This document shows, piece after piece, positions 1 to 5,818 of a stretch of 6,056 bases of DNA (positions are counted from its first letter, which is position 1; every line of letters starts with the position of its first letter). The stretch comes from Sulfurimonas sp. (GTDB taxonomy: Bacteria; Campylobacterota; Campylobacteria; Campylobacterales; Sulfurimonadaceae), in contig JALSMC010000312.1 in NCBI GenBank assembly GCA_026987995.1, forward strand, positions 1 to 6,056, given 5' to 3'. Both the position numbers and the translations under genes were made by a program. Under the pieces are notes generated by a model. That model had not been told where the DNA came from, did no database searches, and saw nothing but the letters and a program-made list of their open reading frames with translations.

Positions 1-189
1 ATTGAGATAAAATATCGGTAATATTGATTTAGAGGGATTTTTTTTAATCTCAAAAATCGCTATGAGAAGAATTTAGTTGTTTGCTTGGTTTGAATTTGCA
101 AGTGGCTCAGTAGATTTAATAATTATTCTAAAGAGGTCTCTATAGTTTTTAAATTCTTAAAATAACCTAAAATTAAGCTTCTTATAAGC

Positions 190-204
190 TTATATGGTTA
201 TACT
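190..204 (+). promoter_or_regulatory. Putative sigma70-type promoter of rplM-rpsI
   Basis: The hexamer TATACT at 199-204 is one mismatch from TATAAT and sits behind a T/A-rich stretch. This is the usual look of housekeeping promoters in Campylobacterota, where a conserved -35 box is generally absent. Transcription would start near 211 and give a leader of about 50 nt before the rplM start. No good -35 hexamer is visible about 17 bp upstream. The assignment rests on position and -10 similarity only. Confidence 0.5.
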
Positions 205-217
205 TTCGCCACTAAAA

Positions 218-233
218 CAAGCGTTCGCGTTTG
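218..233 (+). promoter_or_regulatory. Small UUCG-loop hairpin in the rplM leader
   Basis: CAAGCG and CGTTTG pair as six base pairs, one of them G-U, around a TTCG tetraloop. The hairpin lies in the predicted 5' untranslated region, about 17 nt upstream of the rplM ribosome binding site. In E. coli the rplM-rpsI operon is repressed by L13 binding its own leader, so a leader structure here could have a similar role. That is inference: the hairpin is short and its closing G-C pair is not the hyperstable C(UUCG)G form. Confidence 0.35.
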
Positions 234-262
234 CTTAAAATTTAATACTGAAAAGGTTCATA

Positions 263-685
263 ATGAAATTTACTAAAATTGCAACTACTGAACAAATTGA
301 TCAAAAATGGATTTTGATTGATGCTGAAGGGAAAACTTTTGGTCGTATGATGACTGAAGTAGCTACTCTTCTTCGTGGAAAAAACAAAACTTGTTGGACT
401 CCAAACATCGACTGTGGTGACTATGTAGTTATCATCAATGCTTCTAAAGCTAAGTTCAACGGACTTGGTAAGATAGCTAACAAAGAGTACTTCTCTCATT
501 CTGGTTACTTCGGTTCAACTAAGAGTGTTAAAATGACTGAACTTTTAGAGAAAAACCCAGAGAAACTTTACAAGTTATCTGCTCGCGGTATGCTTCCTAA
601 AACTAAGCTTGGTGCTAAAATGATTAAAAAATTAAAAATATATGCAGGTGCTGAACACCCTCACACTGCACAATTAGCTAAGTAA
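263..685 (+). CDS. rplM: 50S ribosomal protein L13
   Basis: The 140-residue product is full length for bacterial L13 (about 140-145 aa), an early assembly protein of the large ribosomal subunit that binds 23S rRNA. Family signatures are present: LRGK with TPNIDCGDYVVIINA at residues 37-60, and near the C-terminus RGMLPKTKLG followed by the YAGAEHPH block (residues 108-134). The start is supported by AAAAGG six bases upstream of the ATG. rpsI follows after 9 bp, the conserved L13-S9 operon order. Codon use is rich in GGT, CGT and CTT, as expected of a highly expressed gene, and differs visibly from the genes further downstream. Nothing is truncated and the assignment is essentially certain. 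Confidence 0.98.
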   Translation: MKFTKIATTEQIDQKWILIDAEGKTFGRMMTEVATLLRGKNKTCWTPNIDCGDYVVIINASKAKFNGLGKIANKEYFSHSGYFGSTKSVKMTELLEKNPEKLYKLSARGMLPKTKLGAKMIKKLKIYAGAEHPHTAQLAK

Positions 686-694
686 GGATAAAGA

Positions 695-1087
695 ATGGCA
701 AATACAATTTATGCAACTGGTAAACGTAAAGCGTCTATCGCAAAAGTATGGTTAACTCCAGGTACTGGTAAAATGACTATTAATGGTCTTTCTTTAGATG
801 CATGGTTAGGTGGACTTGAAGCTAAGAAGCTTCGTGTTAAGCAACCTCTTGTTGTTTCTAAGCTTGGTGAGTCTGTTGATATCGTTGCTACTACTTTAGG
901 TGGTGGTTTTGGTGGTCAAGCTGATGCACTTCGTCATGGTATTTCTAAGGCTCTAGTAGCATTCAACCCTGAGGTTAAAGCAGTGCTTAAACCAGAAGGT
1001 ATGATGACTCGTGATTCACGTGTTGTTGAACGTAAGAAGCCAGGTAAACGTAAAGCTCGTCGTTCTCGTCAGTTTTCAAAGCGTTAA
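695..1087 (+). CDS. rpsI: 30S ribosomal protein S9
   Basis: The 130-residue product is full length for bacterial S9, which sits in the head of the small ribosomal subunit. It starts with the family's [14 protein letters not shown] block (residues 7-20), has the glycine-rich [19 protein letters not shown] core (69-87), and ends in a basic tail with [11 protein letters not shown] and the terminal QFSKR. In known S9 proteins that tail reaches the P-site tRNA, and the final arginine is preserved here. The Shine-Dalgarno AAGGA at 684-688 overlaps the rplM stop codon, so the two genes are probably translated from one message. Codon use matches rplM. No promoter is visible in the 9-bp gap. Confidence 0.98.
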   Translation: MANTIYATGKRKASIAKVWLTPGTGKMTINGLSLDAWLGGLEAKKLRVKQPLVVSKLGESVDIVATTLGGGFGGQADALRHGISKALVAFNPEVKAVLKPEGMMTRDSRVVERKKPGKRKARRSRQFSKR

Positions 1088-1107
1088 TCCGTTTTTACCT
1101 CTCTACT

Positions 1108-1131
1108 GTATCAAGATTTTTATCTTGGTAC
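1108..1131 (+). terminator. Hairpin after rpsI, possible non-canonical terminator
   Basis: GTATCAAGAT (1108-1117) and ATCTTGGTAC (1122-1131) form a 10-bp stem with one U-G wobble and a TTTT loop, starting 20 bases after the rpsI stop. The location suits an operon end. No U-tract follows on either strand: the downstream bases are ACCTCCTCC, so this is not a textbook intrinsic terminator. It could instead be a 3' end stabiliser left after Rho-dependent termination. Confidence 0.4.
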
Positions 1132-1204
1132 ACCTCCTCCAAATATTTTATATAAATTTTACATTTTCATGCTTATCCATACTGTTTTAATATTTTTTTT
1201 ATGC

Positions 1205-1239
1205 TCTTAGTAGTAAAATACATTGCAATAAAAAAAGGA
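1205..1239 (+). promoter_or_regulatory. Putative promoter and ribosome binding site of the carbonic anhydrase gene
   Basis: TAAAAT at 1214-1219 is one mismatch from the consensus -10 box and follows a long T-rich tract around 1180-1200, as in Campylobacterota promoters. Transcription would start near 1226 and leave a leader of about 20 nt with AAGGA at 1235-1239, seven bases before the ATG. No operator-like repeat is seen around it. Read-through from the ribosomal operon cannot be excluded because the upstream hairpin lacks a U-tract. Confidence 0.4.
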
Positions 1240-1246
1240 AAACAAA

Positions 1247-2008
1247 ATGATAAAAAAAACATTATTAATATTAAGTTTAGCTGCATTAACATTTACTGGA
1301 TGTAACCATTCAAGTGATGCTAAACCTGAGCATACAGCTTCAGAAAATCATGAAGAACACTGGGATTACGGTACAAACAATGGTCCAACACACTGGGAAG
1401 AGTTCTCAGGCACATGCGGTAAAGGTATACATCAATCTCCTGTAAATATCATTCCCGGTAAAACACTTCAAATGAATCATTCTTATGATTTAAGTATGCA
1501 TGATGACTTTACTGGTCTTGCAAAAGTTATTGATAATGGGCATTCTATAAAAGTAACACCTGAACATGGTGGCCATATTACCCTTCATAATGAAGTTTTT
1601 GACCTTTTACAGTATCACTTTCATGGAAAATCAGAACACACTATAGATGGAAAACGTTATGATATGGTTGCACATATGGTACACCAAAATCCTAAAACAA
1701 AACAGTTAGCAGTTGTAGCCGTTTTCTTTGAGGAGGGTGCTTCAAATAAAGTCTTAGAAAAAATTATAGATAATGTAGGAGGAACTGTACGATTAGACCC
1801 TCAAGATTTTGTGCCACTTGAAACGGCACACTATTATCACTATATTGGCTCTTTAACAACACCACCATGTTCTGAAAATGTTCAGTGGTATCTTCTTAAA
1901 ACACCACAAAAAGCATCAATAGAACAGATAGAACACTTTAGAAAATTTTATGTTGACAATGAACGTCCAGTTCAAGAACTCCATGATAGACTTATAGAGT
2001 CTAACTAG
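1247..2008 (+). CDS. Alpha-class carbonic anhydrase, exported, probable lipoprotein
   Basis: The 253-residue enzyme interconverts CO2 and bicarbonate with a zinc ion, outside the cytoplasm. Residues 1-18 are a signal peptide (KK, hydrophobic core, then FTGC), so Cys19 could be lipidated; phenylalanine at -3 makes the lipobox imperfect and plain cleavage remains possible. The catalytic domain spans about 38-250. By alignment to human CA II from memory, the zinc ligands are His124, His126 and His143, the gatekeeper pair is Glu130 and Thr204 (GSLTTPP), and the proton-shuttle histidine is His99 in DNGH. Cys57 and Cys208 sit where bacterial members form a stabilising disulfide. QSPVNI at 63-68 is a family signature. 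One oddity is that the third zinc histidine lies in VAH, where many relatives have an acidic residue two positions before it. The likely role is supplying CO2 or bicarbonate to an autotrophic cell or periplasmic pH control. The gene stands apart from carbon-fixation genes in this window. Confidence 0.95.
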   Translation: MIKKTLLILSLAALTFTGCNHSSDAKPEHTASENHEEHWDYGTNNGPTHWEEFSGTCGKGIHQSPVNIIPGKTLQMNHSYDLSMHDDFTGLAKVIDNGHSIKVTPEHGGHITLHNEVFDLLQYHFHGKSEHTIDGKRYDMVAHMVHQNPKTKQLAVVAVFFEEGASNKVLEKIIDNVGGTVRLDPQDFVPLETAHYYHYIGSLTTPPCSENVQWYLLKTPQKASIEQIEHFRKFYVDNERPVQELHDRLIESN

Positions 2009-2023
2009 TTAACCCTATTTAAC

Positions 2024-2060
2024 TATAATACCTTTAACTTACAAAAGCTAAAGGTATTAT
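2024..2060 (+). promoter_or_regulatory. Long hairpin masking the next ribosome binding site, overlapping a TATAAT box
   Basis: Positions 2025-2040 pair with 2045-2060 as a 16-position stem with a single A-C mismatch and an ACAA loop. The right arm contains AAAGG (2050-2054), the only Shine-Dalgarno candidate for the gene starting at 2062, so a read-through transcript would have it base-paired. A perfect TATAAT lies at 2024-2029 across the foot of the left arm. If used as a -10 box, transcription would start near 2036, inside the structure, and leave the site free. No U-tract follows, so it is a poor intrinsic terminator. It could also act as a DNA operator. Confidence 0.6.
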
Positions 2061-2061
2061 C

Positions 2062-3423
2062 ATGAAAAAAAGTATTCTCGCAGTAGTTATTTTACTACTC
2101 ATCATCGCATCTCTTCCCACTATAGGTAATACCTTCATTAAAAACACAATAGATGAAAGACTGGTTGAATTAAAATCATTTGGTTTACAAGCGACAAAAG
2201 ATGAAACTCATTCAACGTACTTAAATACTTCACGACATTTTGAATTTACACTTCAAGATTCACAAAAATTTTTAAACCATCTCAAGCAGTACTCAGATAA
2301 ACAGATACCTTCATATGTAAATGCAATGCTAGAAGGTACTCTCATAGGTGCTGATATAAAGTACTCTAATCTTCCTTTTGCCAAAGCTTTTGAGATAGAA
2401 ATATACCCAATAAACTTATCTTCACAAATGAATAAAAAATTAAAAGATGATGATATGAATTTTTATACATATGTAGAAAATCTTTTGAACGATAAAGCAC
2501 TGATGTATCATATAGAGTATAACCTGTTAAATGATGATTTTAAAGGCTATATACGAGATATACAAACAAACTATACACAAGCTAATGGAACAAAGTTTAT
2601 ACTTGCTTTAGAGAAAGCAAATTTTAAAGGAAATGGGGAATTGCTAGCCCCAAAAGAGTTTAGTTCGAAAATCAAAAAGTTACATTTTGAAGTATCTCAG
2701 GATACACAAATTTTAAATATCTTTTTAAATGACTTTAAAAGCAGTAGTAATTTTGAATCAGTAAATACATACCTCACAAGTGTAGATATTGAAACAATTG
2801 TTATGACACTAGAAGGTAGTAATGACGATGTAAATATTAGTATGAAAAAATTAAGAGCAAATGCTTCATCGAACGAGCAAGGTAGTACTACTCAGTTGAA
2901 CTCTAAAACATCCATAAAAAGTTTAGAACTTCATTCAAACCAAGTAGATTTAAATATAGAAAAATTAAATTTTGATATAGCTTTAAGTGAACTTGATAAA
3001 AAAGAATACTTGGCTTTTACACAACTTACATCTCAGAATAATAAGAGTTCTTTAGAAGTTCAAGAAAGTATTTTGAAGCTCTTAAGTAAAGGAGTAGTTT
3101 TAGAAATAGCAGATTTTTCTATTGCTAAGTTTTCAAAAAACAGTGAGAAGGCTATAAAGGGGTTTGAGTTGAAGTCAAACCTAACACTTAAAGAAGATAA
3201 AGACTTAGCTGAGAAGATGAAACGCTCACCTTTTATGATAATACAAGATATTTCATTACTAAGCGAGCTGAAAATATCTAAAGAATTATATGCACAACTA
3301 CAACAGACTAGTGGCATGCTAAGTCGTTTAAAAGGCTATGAAAAAGAAGATGGTGATGACTATATCTTTGAGTTGAAGTTTATTGATGCAAAAGCAAGTG
3401 TAAATGGTAGGAGTTTAAACTAA
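2062..3423 (+). CDS. DUF945/YdgA-like membrane-anchored protein of unknown function
   Basis: The 453-residue product has an N-terminal KK followed by a hydrophobic segment at about residues 5-18, then P-T-I-G, and a long soluble part that is presumably periplasmic. The assignment to DUF945 (YdgA family) comes from this N-terminal anchor plus the C-terminal pattern, where a strand-rich YIFELKFIDAKASVNG segment ends in V447-N448-G449. The middle alternates strand-like and amphipathic stretches and contains no catalytic motif or cysteine that I can see. The family has no established biochemical role; some large periplasm-facing relatives resemble lipid-handling or AsmA-type proteins, which is only a loose analogy. 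The start codon immediately follows the hairpin at 2025-2060. The next gene begins 2 bp after the stop, so the two are co-transcribed and may act together at the inner membrane or periplasm. Codon use is AT-rich and unlike the ribosomal genes. Confidence 0.6.
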   Translation: MKKSILAVVILLLIIASLPTIGNTFIKNTIDERLVELKSFGLQATKDETHSTYLNTSRHFEFTLQDSQKFLNHLKQYSDKQIPSYVNAMLEGTLIGADIKYSNLPFAKAFEIEIYPINLSSQMNKKLKDDDMNFYTYVENLLNDKALMYHIEYNLLNDDFKGYIRDIQTNYTQANGTKFILALEKANFKGNGELLAPKEFSSKIKKLHFEVSQDTQILNIFLNDFKSSSNFESVNTYLTSVDIETIVMTLEGSNDDVNISMKKLRANASSNEQGSTTQLNSKTSIKSLELHSNQVDLNIEKLNFDIALSELDKKEYLAFTQLTSQNNKSSLEVQESILKLLSKGVVLEIADFSIAKFSKNSEKAIKGFELKSNLTLKEDKDLAEKMKRSPFMIIQDISLLSELKISKELYAQLQQTSGMLSRLKGYEKEDGDDYIFELKFIDAKASVNGRSLN

Positions 3424-3425
3424 GT

Positions 3426-4925
3426 ATGAAATTTCTCTTTGTTTTGCTTTTAAGCTGGAGTCTTGAAGCAACAACCTTACATCTAGCAACATCTACAAAT
3501 CCAGCAAGGCTTAACCCTATTCTTGCGACTGATTCATCTTCATCAGAGATAGCAGGATTTTTATTTAATGGACTAGTAAAGTTTGATAAAGATTCAAAGA
3601 TTATAGTTGAAGATCTGGCAGAAAAGTTTTACTTTGTAGACGATAAAACTCTTATATTTGAGCTTAGAAAAAATGTTAAGTGGCATGATGGTGCTGCGTT
3701 TAGCGCTAAAGATGTGCTCTTTACCTATGAGACTCTTATCTCCGATAAAATCTCTTCACCATATAGTGCGGGTTTTCGTTTTGTAGATAGTGTGAAAATT
3801 GTAGATGAATTTACAGTCAAAGTTCATTATAAACAGGCTTATTTTAAAGCTCTTGAGACATGGATGATGGGTATACTTCCTGAGCATATTTTAAAAGATG
3901 ACGAGAACATGATGAGCTCGTCATTTAACACAGACCCCATAGGAACTGGTGCATATAAACTAGAACAACTAGAGTTTTCTAAAAATATAGTACTCGCTGC
4001 ATTTGATGAGTATTTTGAAGGTCGAGCGAAAATAGACAAGATAAGTTTTCATGTCATAGCAGACCCGATGACTCGTTTTATGATGCTAAAGTCAGCACAG
4101 CTTGACCTTGGAAGTATAGAACCGATGGCTTATGAGAGACAACTAAGCCAAGAGTTTTTTGATAAGTTTAATATTTATGAGAAGATTAGCCTCTCTTACA
4201 CTTACTTAGGTTTTAACCTGCGTTTGAAGAAGTTTCAAAACCCAAAAGTTCGTGAAGCCCTCTCTTTAGCTATAGATAGACAAGAGCTAATAGACATACT
4301 TTTTTTCAAACATGCTAAAGTGTGTAGCGGACCATTTTTACCAGGGACTCTCGCGTTTAATGAAGATGTAAAAGTTCCTACTCTAAACATACAAAAAGCA
4401 AAAGTACTACTTAAAGAAGCTGGCTATGACGAAGAACATCCTTTTGAGTTTGAGATAGTGACTTCAAACTCTAGCCCTATCCGCCCTTATGCAGCACAGA
4501 TACTACAGCATCAACTTAAAAAAGCGGGAGTTATAGTGACATTACGAGTGATGGAGTGGCAAGCATTTTTAAACATGGTGGTTTTCCCTCATGAGTTTGA
4601 TAGTGTATTACTCGGTTGGGGACTCTCACCTACACCAGACCCTTACCTTTTTTGGCATAAAGATAGTGATAAAAAAGGTGGCTTTAACCTTGTAGGCTAC
4701 GACAATCCTAAGATAAACAAAATGATAGAAGAATCACAAAGTATGATAGATAGAGAAGAGTTAGGAGTAAAATGGAGAGAGATGTTTAAAATAATAACAG
4801 ATGATAATCCTTATCTCTTTTTATACATACCAAACTCCATAACAGCAGTAGATAAACGAGTAAAAAATGTAACACCAGCACTCGGTGGAATATGGCATAA
4901 CTATATACAATGGGAAAAACAATAA
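3426..4925 (+). CDS. ABC-type peptide/nickel solute-binding protein, family 5 (orphan)
   Basis: The 499-residue product belongs to the SBP_bac_5 fold used by DppA, OppA, NikA and relatives, which capture peptides, heme or metal complexes in the periplasm. A short signal peptide (residues 1-15, cleavage likely after Ala15) leads into the mature protein. Family landmarks are LNPILATDSSSSEIAGFLF (29-47), the WHDGAAFSAKDVLFTYE signature (86-102), DPIGTGAYKL (170-179), the NPKVREALSLAIDR block (272-285) and the KAKVLLKEAGY segment (324-334). Length is slightly under the usual 500-540. No permease or ATPase gene lies beside it, so it either works with a transporter encoded elsewhere or has a non-transport role; the substrate cannot be read from the sequence. 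The likely Shine-Dalgarno AGGAG (3409-3413) lies inside the upstream gene with a longish 12-base spacer, suggesting translational coupling. The stop codon overlaps the preferred start of the next gene by one base. Confidence 0.88.
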   Translation: MKFLFVLLLSWSLEATTLHLATSTNPARLNPILATDSSSSEIAGFLFNGLVKFDKDSKIIVEDLAEKFYFVDDKTLIFELRKNVKWHDGAAFSAKDVLFTYETLISDKISSPYSAGFRFVDSVKIVDEFTVKVHYKQAYFKALETWMMGILPEHILKDDENMMSSSFNTDPIGTGAYKLEQLEFSKNIVLAAFDEYFEGRAKIDKISFHVIADPMTRFMMLKSAQLDLGSIEPMAYERQLSQEFFDKFNIYEKISLSYTYLGFNLRLKKFQNPKVREALSLAIDRQELIDILFFKHAKVCSGPFLPGTLAFNEDVKVPTLNIQKAKVLLKEAGYDEEHPFEFEIVTSNSSPIRPYAAQILQHQLKKAGVIVTLRVMEWQAFLNMVVFPHEFDSVLLGWGLSPTPDPYLFWHKDSDKKGGFNLVGYDNPKINKMIEESQSMIDREELGVKWREMFKIITDDNPYLFLYIPNSITAVDKRVKNVTPALGGIWHNYIQWEKQ

Positions 4926-5569
4926 TGATAATACTATTTGATTTAGATGGAACACTAATAGACTCCACCGAAGCGATTTTGAAGAGTTTCCATAACTCTT
5001 TTGATGTACATAAACACCTCCATCCGAGCGATGAAGAGATAAAAGCACTCATAGGGTATACACTTGAAGATATGTATAGTGGTTTAGGCATAGAGAAGAG
5101 TCTTGTAGACATGTATGTGAAAACTTATAAAGAGTACTATAGAGTCATCTCATGTGAAAAAACAGACCTACTTCAAAATGCAAAAGAGGCAGTACTTCTT
5201 GCAAAAAAAATTGCAGAGTTAGGAATAGTTACAACTAAAACAGGAAAGTACTCACAAGAGATAATGGAAAATTTTGGACTAATGGAGTACTTTGAAGTGC
5301 TCATAGGACGAGAGCATGTACAAAACCCAAAACCCCATGAAGAACCTATTCTAAAAGCCTTAGAGAGTTTTGATGCTACAAACAAAGAAATATGGATGAT
5401 AGGCGATACTAAACTAGACCTAATAAGTGCAAAAAATGCAGAGGTAAACTCTATAGGTGTTCTATCAGGATATGGTAGTAAAAGCACTTTAGAAGAGCAT
5501 ACGGATGTGATTTTTGAAGATGCTCTTGATGCTGTAAGGTATTTAGAAAAGAGATTATTGTTGATATGA
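4925..5569 (+). CDS. HAD-superfamily hydrolase, Gph-like phosphatase
   Basis: I place the start at ATG 4925, giving 214 residues. That start shares one base with the preceding stop (TAATG), has GGGA nine bases upstream, and puts the protein start just before the nucleophile motif. An in-frame ATG at 4910 would add five residues (MGKTI) but has no ribosome binding site. The product is a cytoplasmic haloacid dehalogenase-fold phosphatase. Motif I is DLDGT with nucleophile Asp6 and Asp8, a helical cap spans about residues 15-80, motif II is Thr103 in VTTKT, Lys136 in NPKPHEEP is the motif III lysine, and motif IV is GDTKLD with Asp161 and Asp165. The pattern matches the Gph/PGP-like subfamily that includes phosphoglycolate phosphatases. 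Many members have other small phosphoester substrates, so the exact substrate is open. Motif II reads TT rather than the common TN. Translation is probably coupled to the solute-binding protein gene. Nothing in the chemistry obviously links the two. Confidence 0.9.
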   Translation: MIILFDLDGTLIDSTEAILKSFHNSFDVHKHLHPSDEEIKALIGYTLEDMYSGLGIEKSLVDMYVKTYKEYYRVISCEKTDLLQNAKEAVLLAKKIAELGIVTTKTGKYSQEIMENFGLMEYFEVLIGREHVQNPKPHEEPILKALESFDATNKEIWMIGDTKLDLISAKNAEVNSIGVLSGYGSKSTLEEHTDVIFEDALDAVRYLEKRLLLI

Positions 5570-5577
5570 GTTAAGCT

Positions 5578-5625
5578 ACATTTTGAGTGTTATGTTAGAT
5601 ATATAACAAATAACACCTAAAATGT
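5578..5625 (+). terminator. Long hairpin after the HAD gene, probable operon end
   Basis: Beginning 8 bases after the stop codon, 5578-5593 pairs with 5610-5625 through 14 Watson-Crick pairs, one G-U and one A-C mismatch. An inner GTTA/TAAC stem (5594-5597 with 5604-5607) closes a GATATA loop. The position is ideal for a terminator, but no U-tract follows on either strand. It may work with Rho or mainly protect the 3' end of the message. Confidence 0.5.
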
Positions 5626-5729
5626 TCAGTTATCGCCAATTTTCGTAATAAAAGCACACTACAAGCTTAAGAAAACTCTTGCAGTTTGTTCAAAATATAT
5701 CTAAATACTAAATTTTTAATAAATAATAT

Positions 5730-5792
5730 AACACACATTATTAATGATAGTTATTTCTCATTTATCAGGTTGTTTTGTATATAATGTGTGTT
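5730..5792. repeat. Perfect 12-bp inverted repeat flanking 39 bp, overlapping a promoter
   Basis: AACACACATTAT (5730-5741) is exactly the reverse complement of ATAATGTGTGTT (5781-5792). The centres are 51 bp apart, close to five helical turns. The right arm contains most of a TATAAT box (5780-5785). The arms could be paired operator half-sites for a DNA-looping regulator. They could also form an RNA stem if a transcript crosses the whole region. No flanking target-site duplication is seen, so a miniature transposon is unlikely. Confidence 0.6.
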
Positions 5793-5814
5793 GATAAATA
5801 GTTAGTTGAAGGGA
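5772..5814 (+). promoter_or_regulatory. Promoter and ribosome binding site of the 41-residue small protein gene
   Basis: The stretch TTTTGTATATAAT at 5773-5785 ends in a consensus TATAAT, preceded by T-rich DNA, which is a strong Campylobacterota-type housekeeping promoter. Transcription would begin near 5792, leaving a leader of about 27 nt with GAAGGGA at 5808-5814, four bases before the ATG at 5819. The right arm of the perfect inverted repeat overlaps the -10 box, which suggests regulation by a protein bound there. Confidence 0.55.
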
Positions 5815-5818
5815 AACA

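Larger units (their letters stand above)
1..262. other. Upstream intergenic region of the ribosomal operon
   Basis: All forward frames close quickly. Minus-strand frames give only short open stretches without a start codon or ribosome binding site. The left part is AT-rich with a T-run at 39-46 flanked by GATT and AATC, too short to call a terminator. The right part carries AAGCTT at 175-180 and 186-191 and the palindrome ATAAGCTTAT at 184-193 just upstream of the -10 box, then the rplM leader. Confidence 0.5.
5570..5818. other. Structured intergenic region without a supported gene
   Basis: These 249 bp contain the terminator-like hairpin near the HAD gene, then about 100 bp of AT-rich DNA with no structure or ORF I would defend, then the 12-bp inverted repeat and promoter of the downstream small gene. 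The motif ATAACAC (or its complement GTGTTAT) occurs at 5587-5593, 5610-5616 and 5728-5734. No tRNA-like fold, tandem repeat or mobile-element end was found. Confidence 0.6.

Noticed and set aside
39..54. GATT-T-run-AATC as an intrinsic terminator of an upstream gene.
   Set aside because: The stem is only four pairs and the T-run is in the loop rather than after the stem.
73..156. Minus-strand open stretch of 27 codons (reads like NYRDLFRIIIKSTEPLANSN) upstream of rplM.
   Set aside because: It has no start codon and no ribosome binding site, and a stop lies immediately upstream at 157-159. Nothing in neighbouring frames extends it, so it is best treated as chance or an unrecognisable remnant.
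242..499. Minus-strand 85-codon frame opposite rplM.
   Set aside because: It lies opposite a certain ribosomal protein gene and its composition is rich in Ser, Phe and Val as expected from a reverse-strand shadow.
4786..5112. Minus-strand frames of 108 and 75 codons across the junction of the solute-binding protein and phosphatase genes.
   Set aside because: Both genes on the plus strand have clear family motifs here, and the minus-strand products have low-complexity, shadow-like composition with no ribosome binding site.
5173..5487. Minus-strand 104-codon frame opposite the HAD gene.
   Set aside because: It runs antisense to the catalytic motifs of a well-supported gene and shows no protein features of its own.
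5667..5738. Minus-strand 23-codon ORF (starting MCVILFIKNL) under a possible divergent promoter.
   Set aside because: There is no Shine-Dalgarno sequence, and the start codon lies inside the inverted repeat too close to the -10-like box. I do not consider it a gene.
5730..5792. A 63-bp element with 12-bp terminal inverted repeats as a miniature transposon.
   Set aside because: No target-site duplication flanks it, the internal length is very small, no second copy is visible in the window, and the right arm is better explained as part of a promoter.
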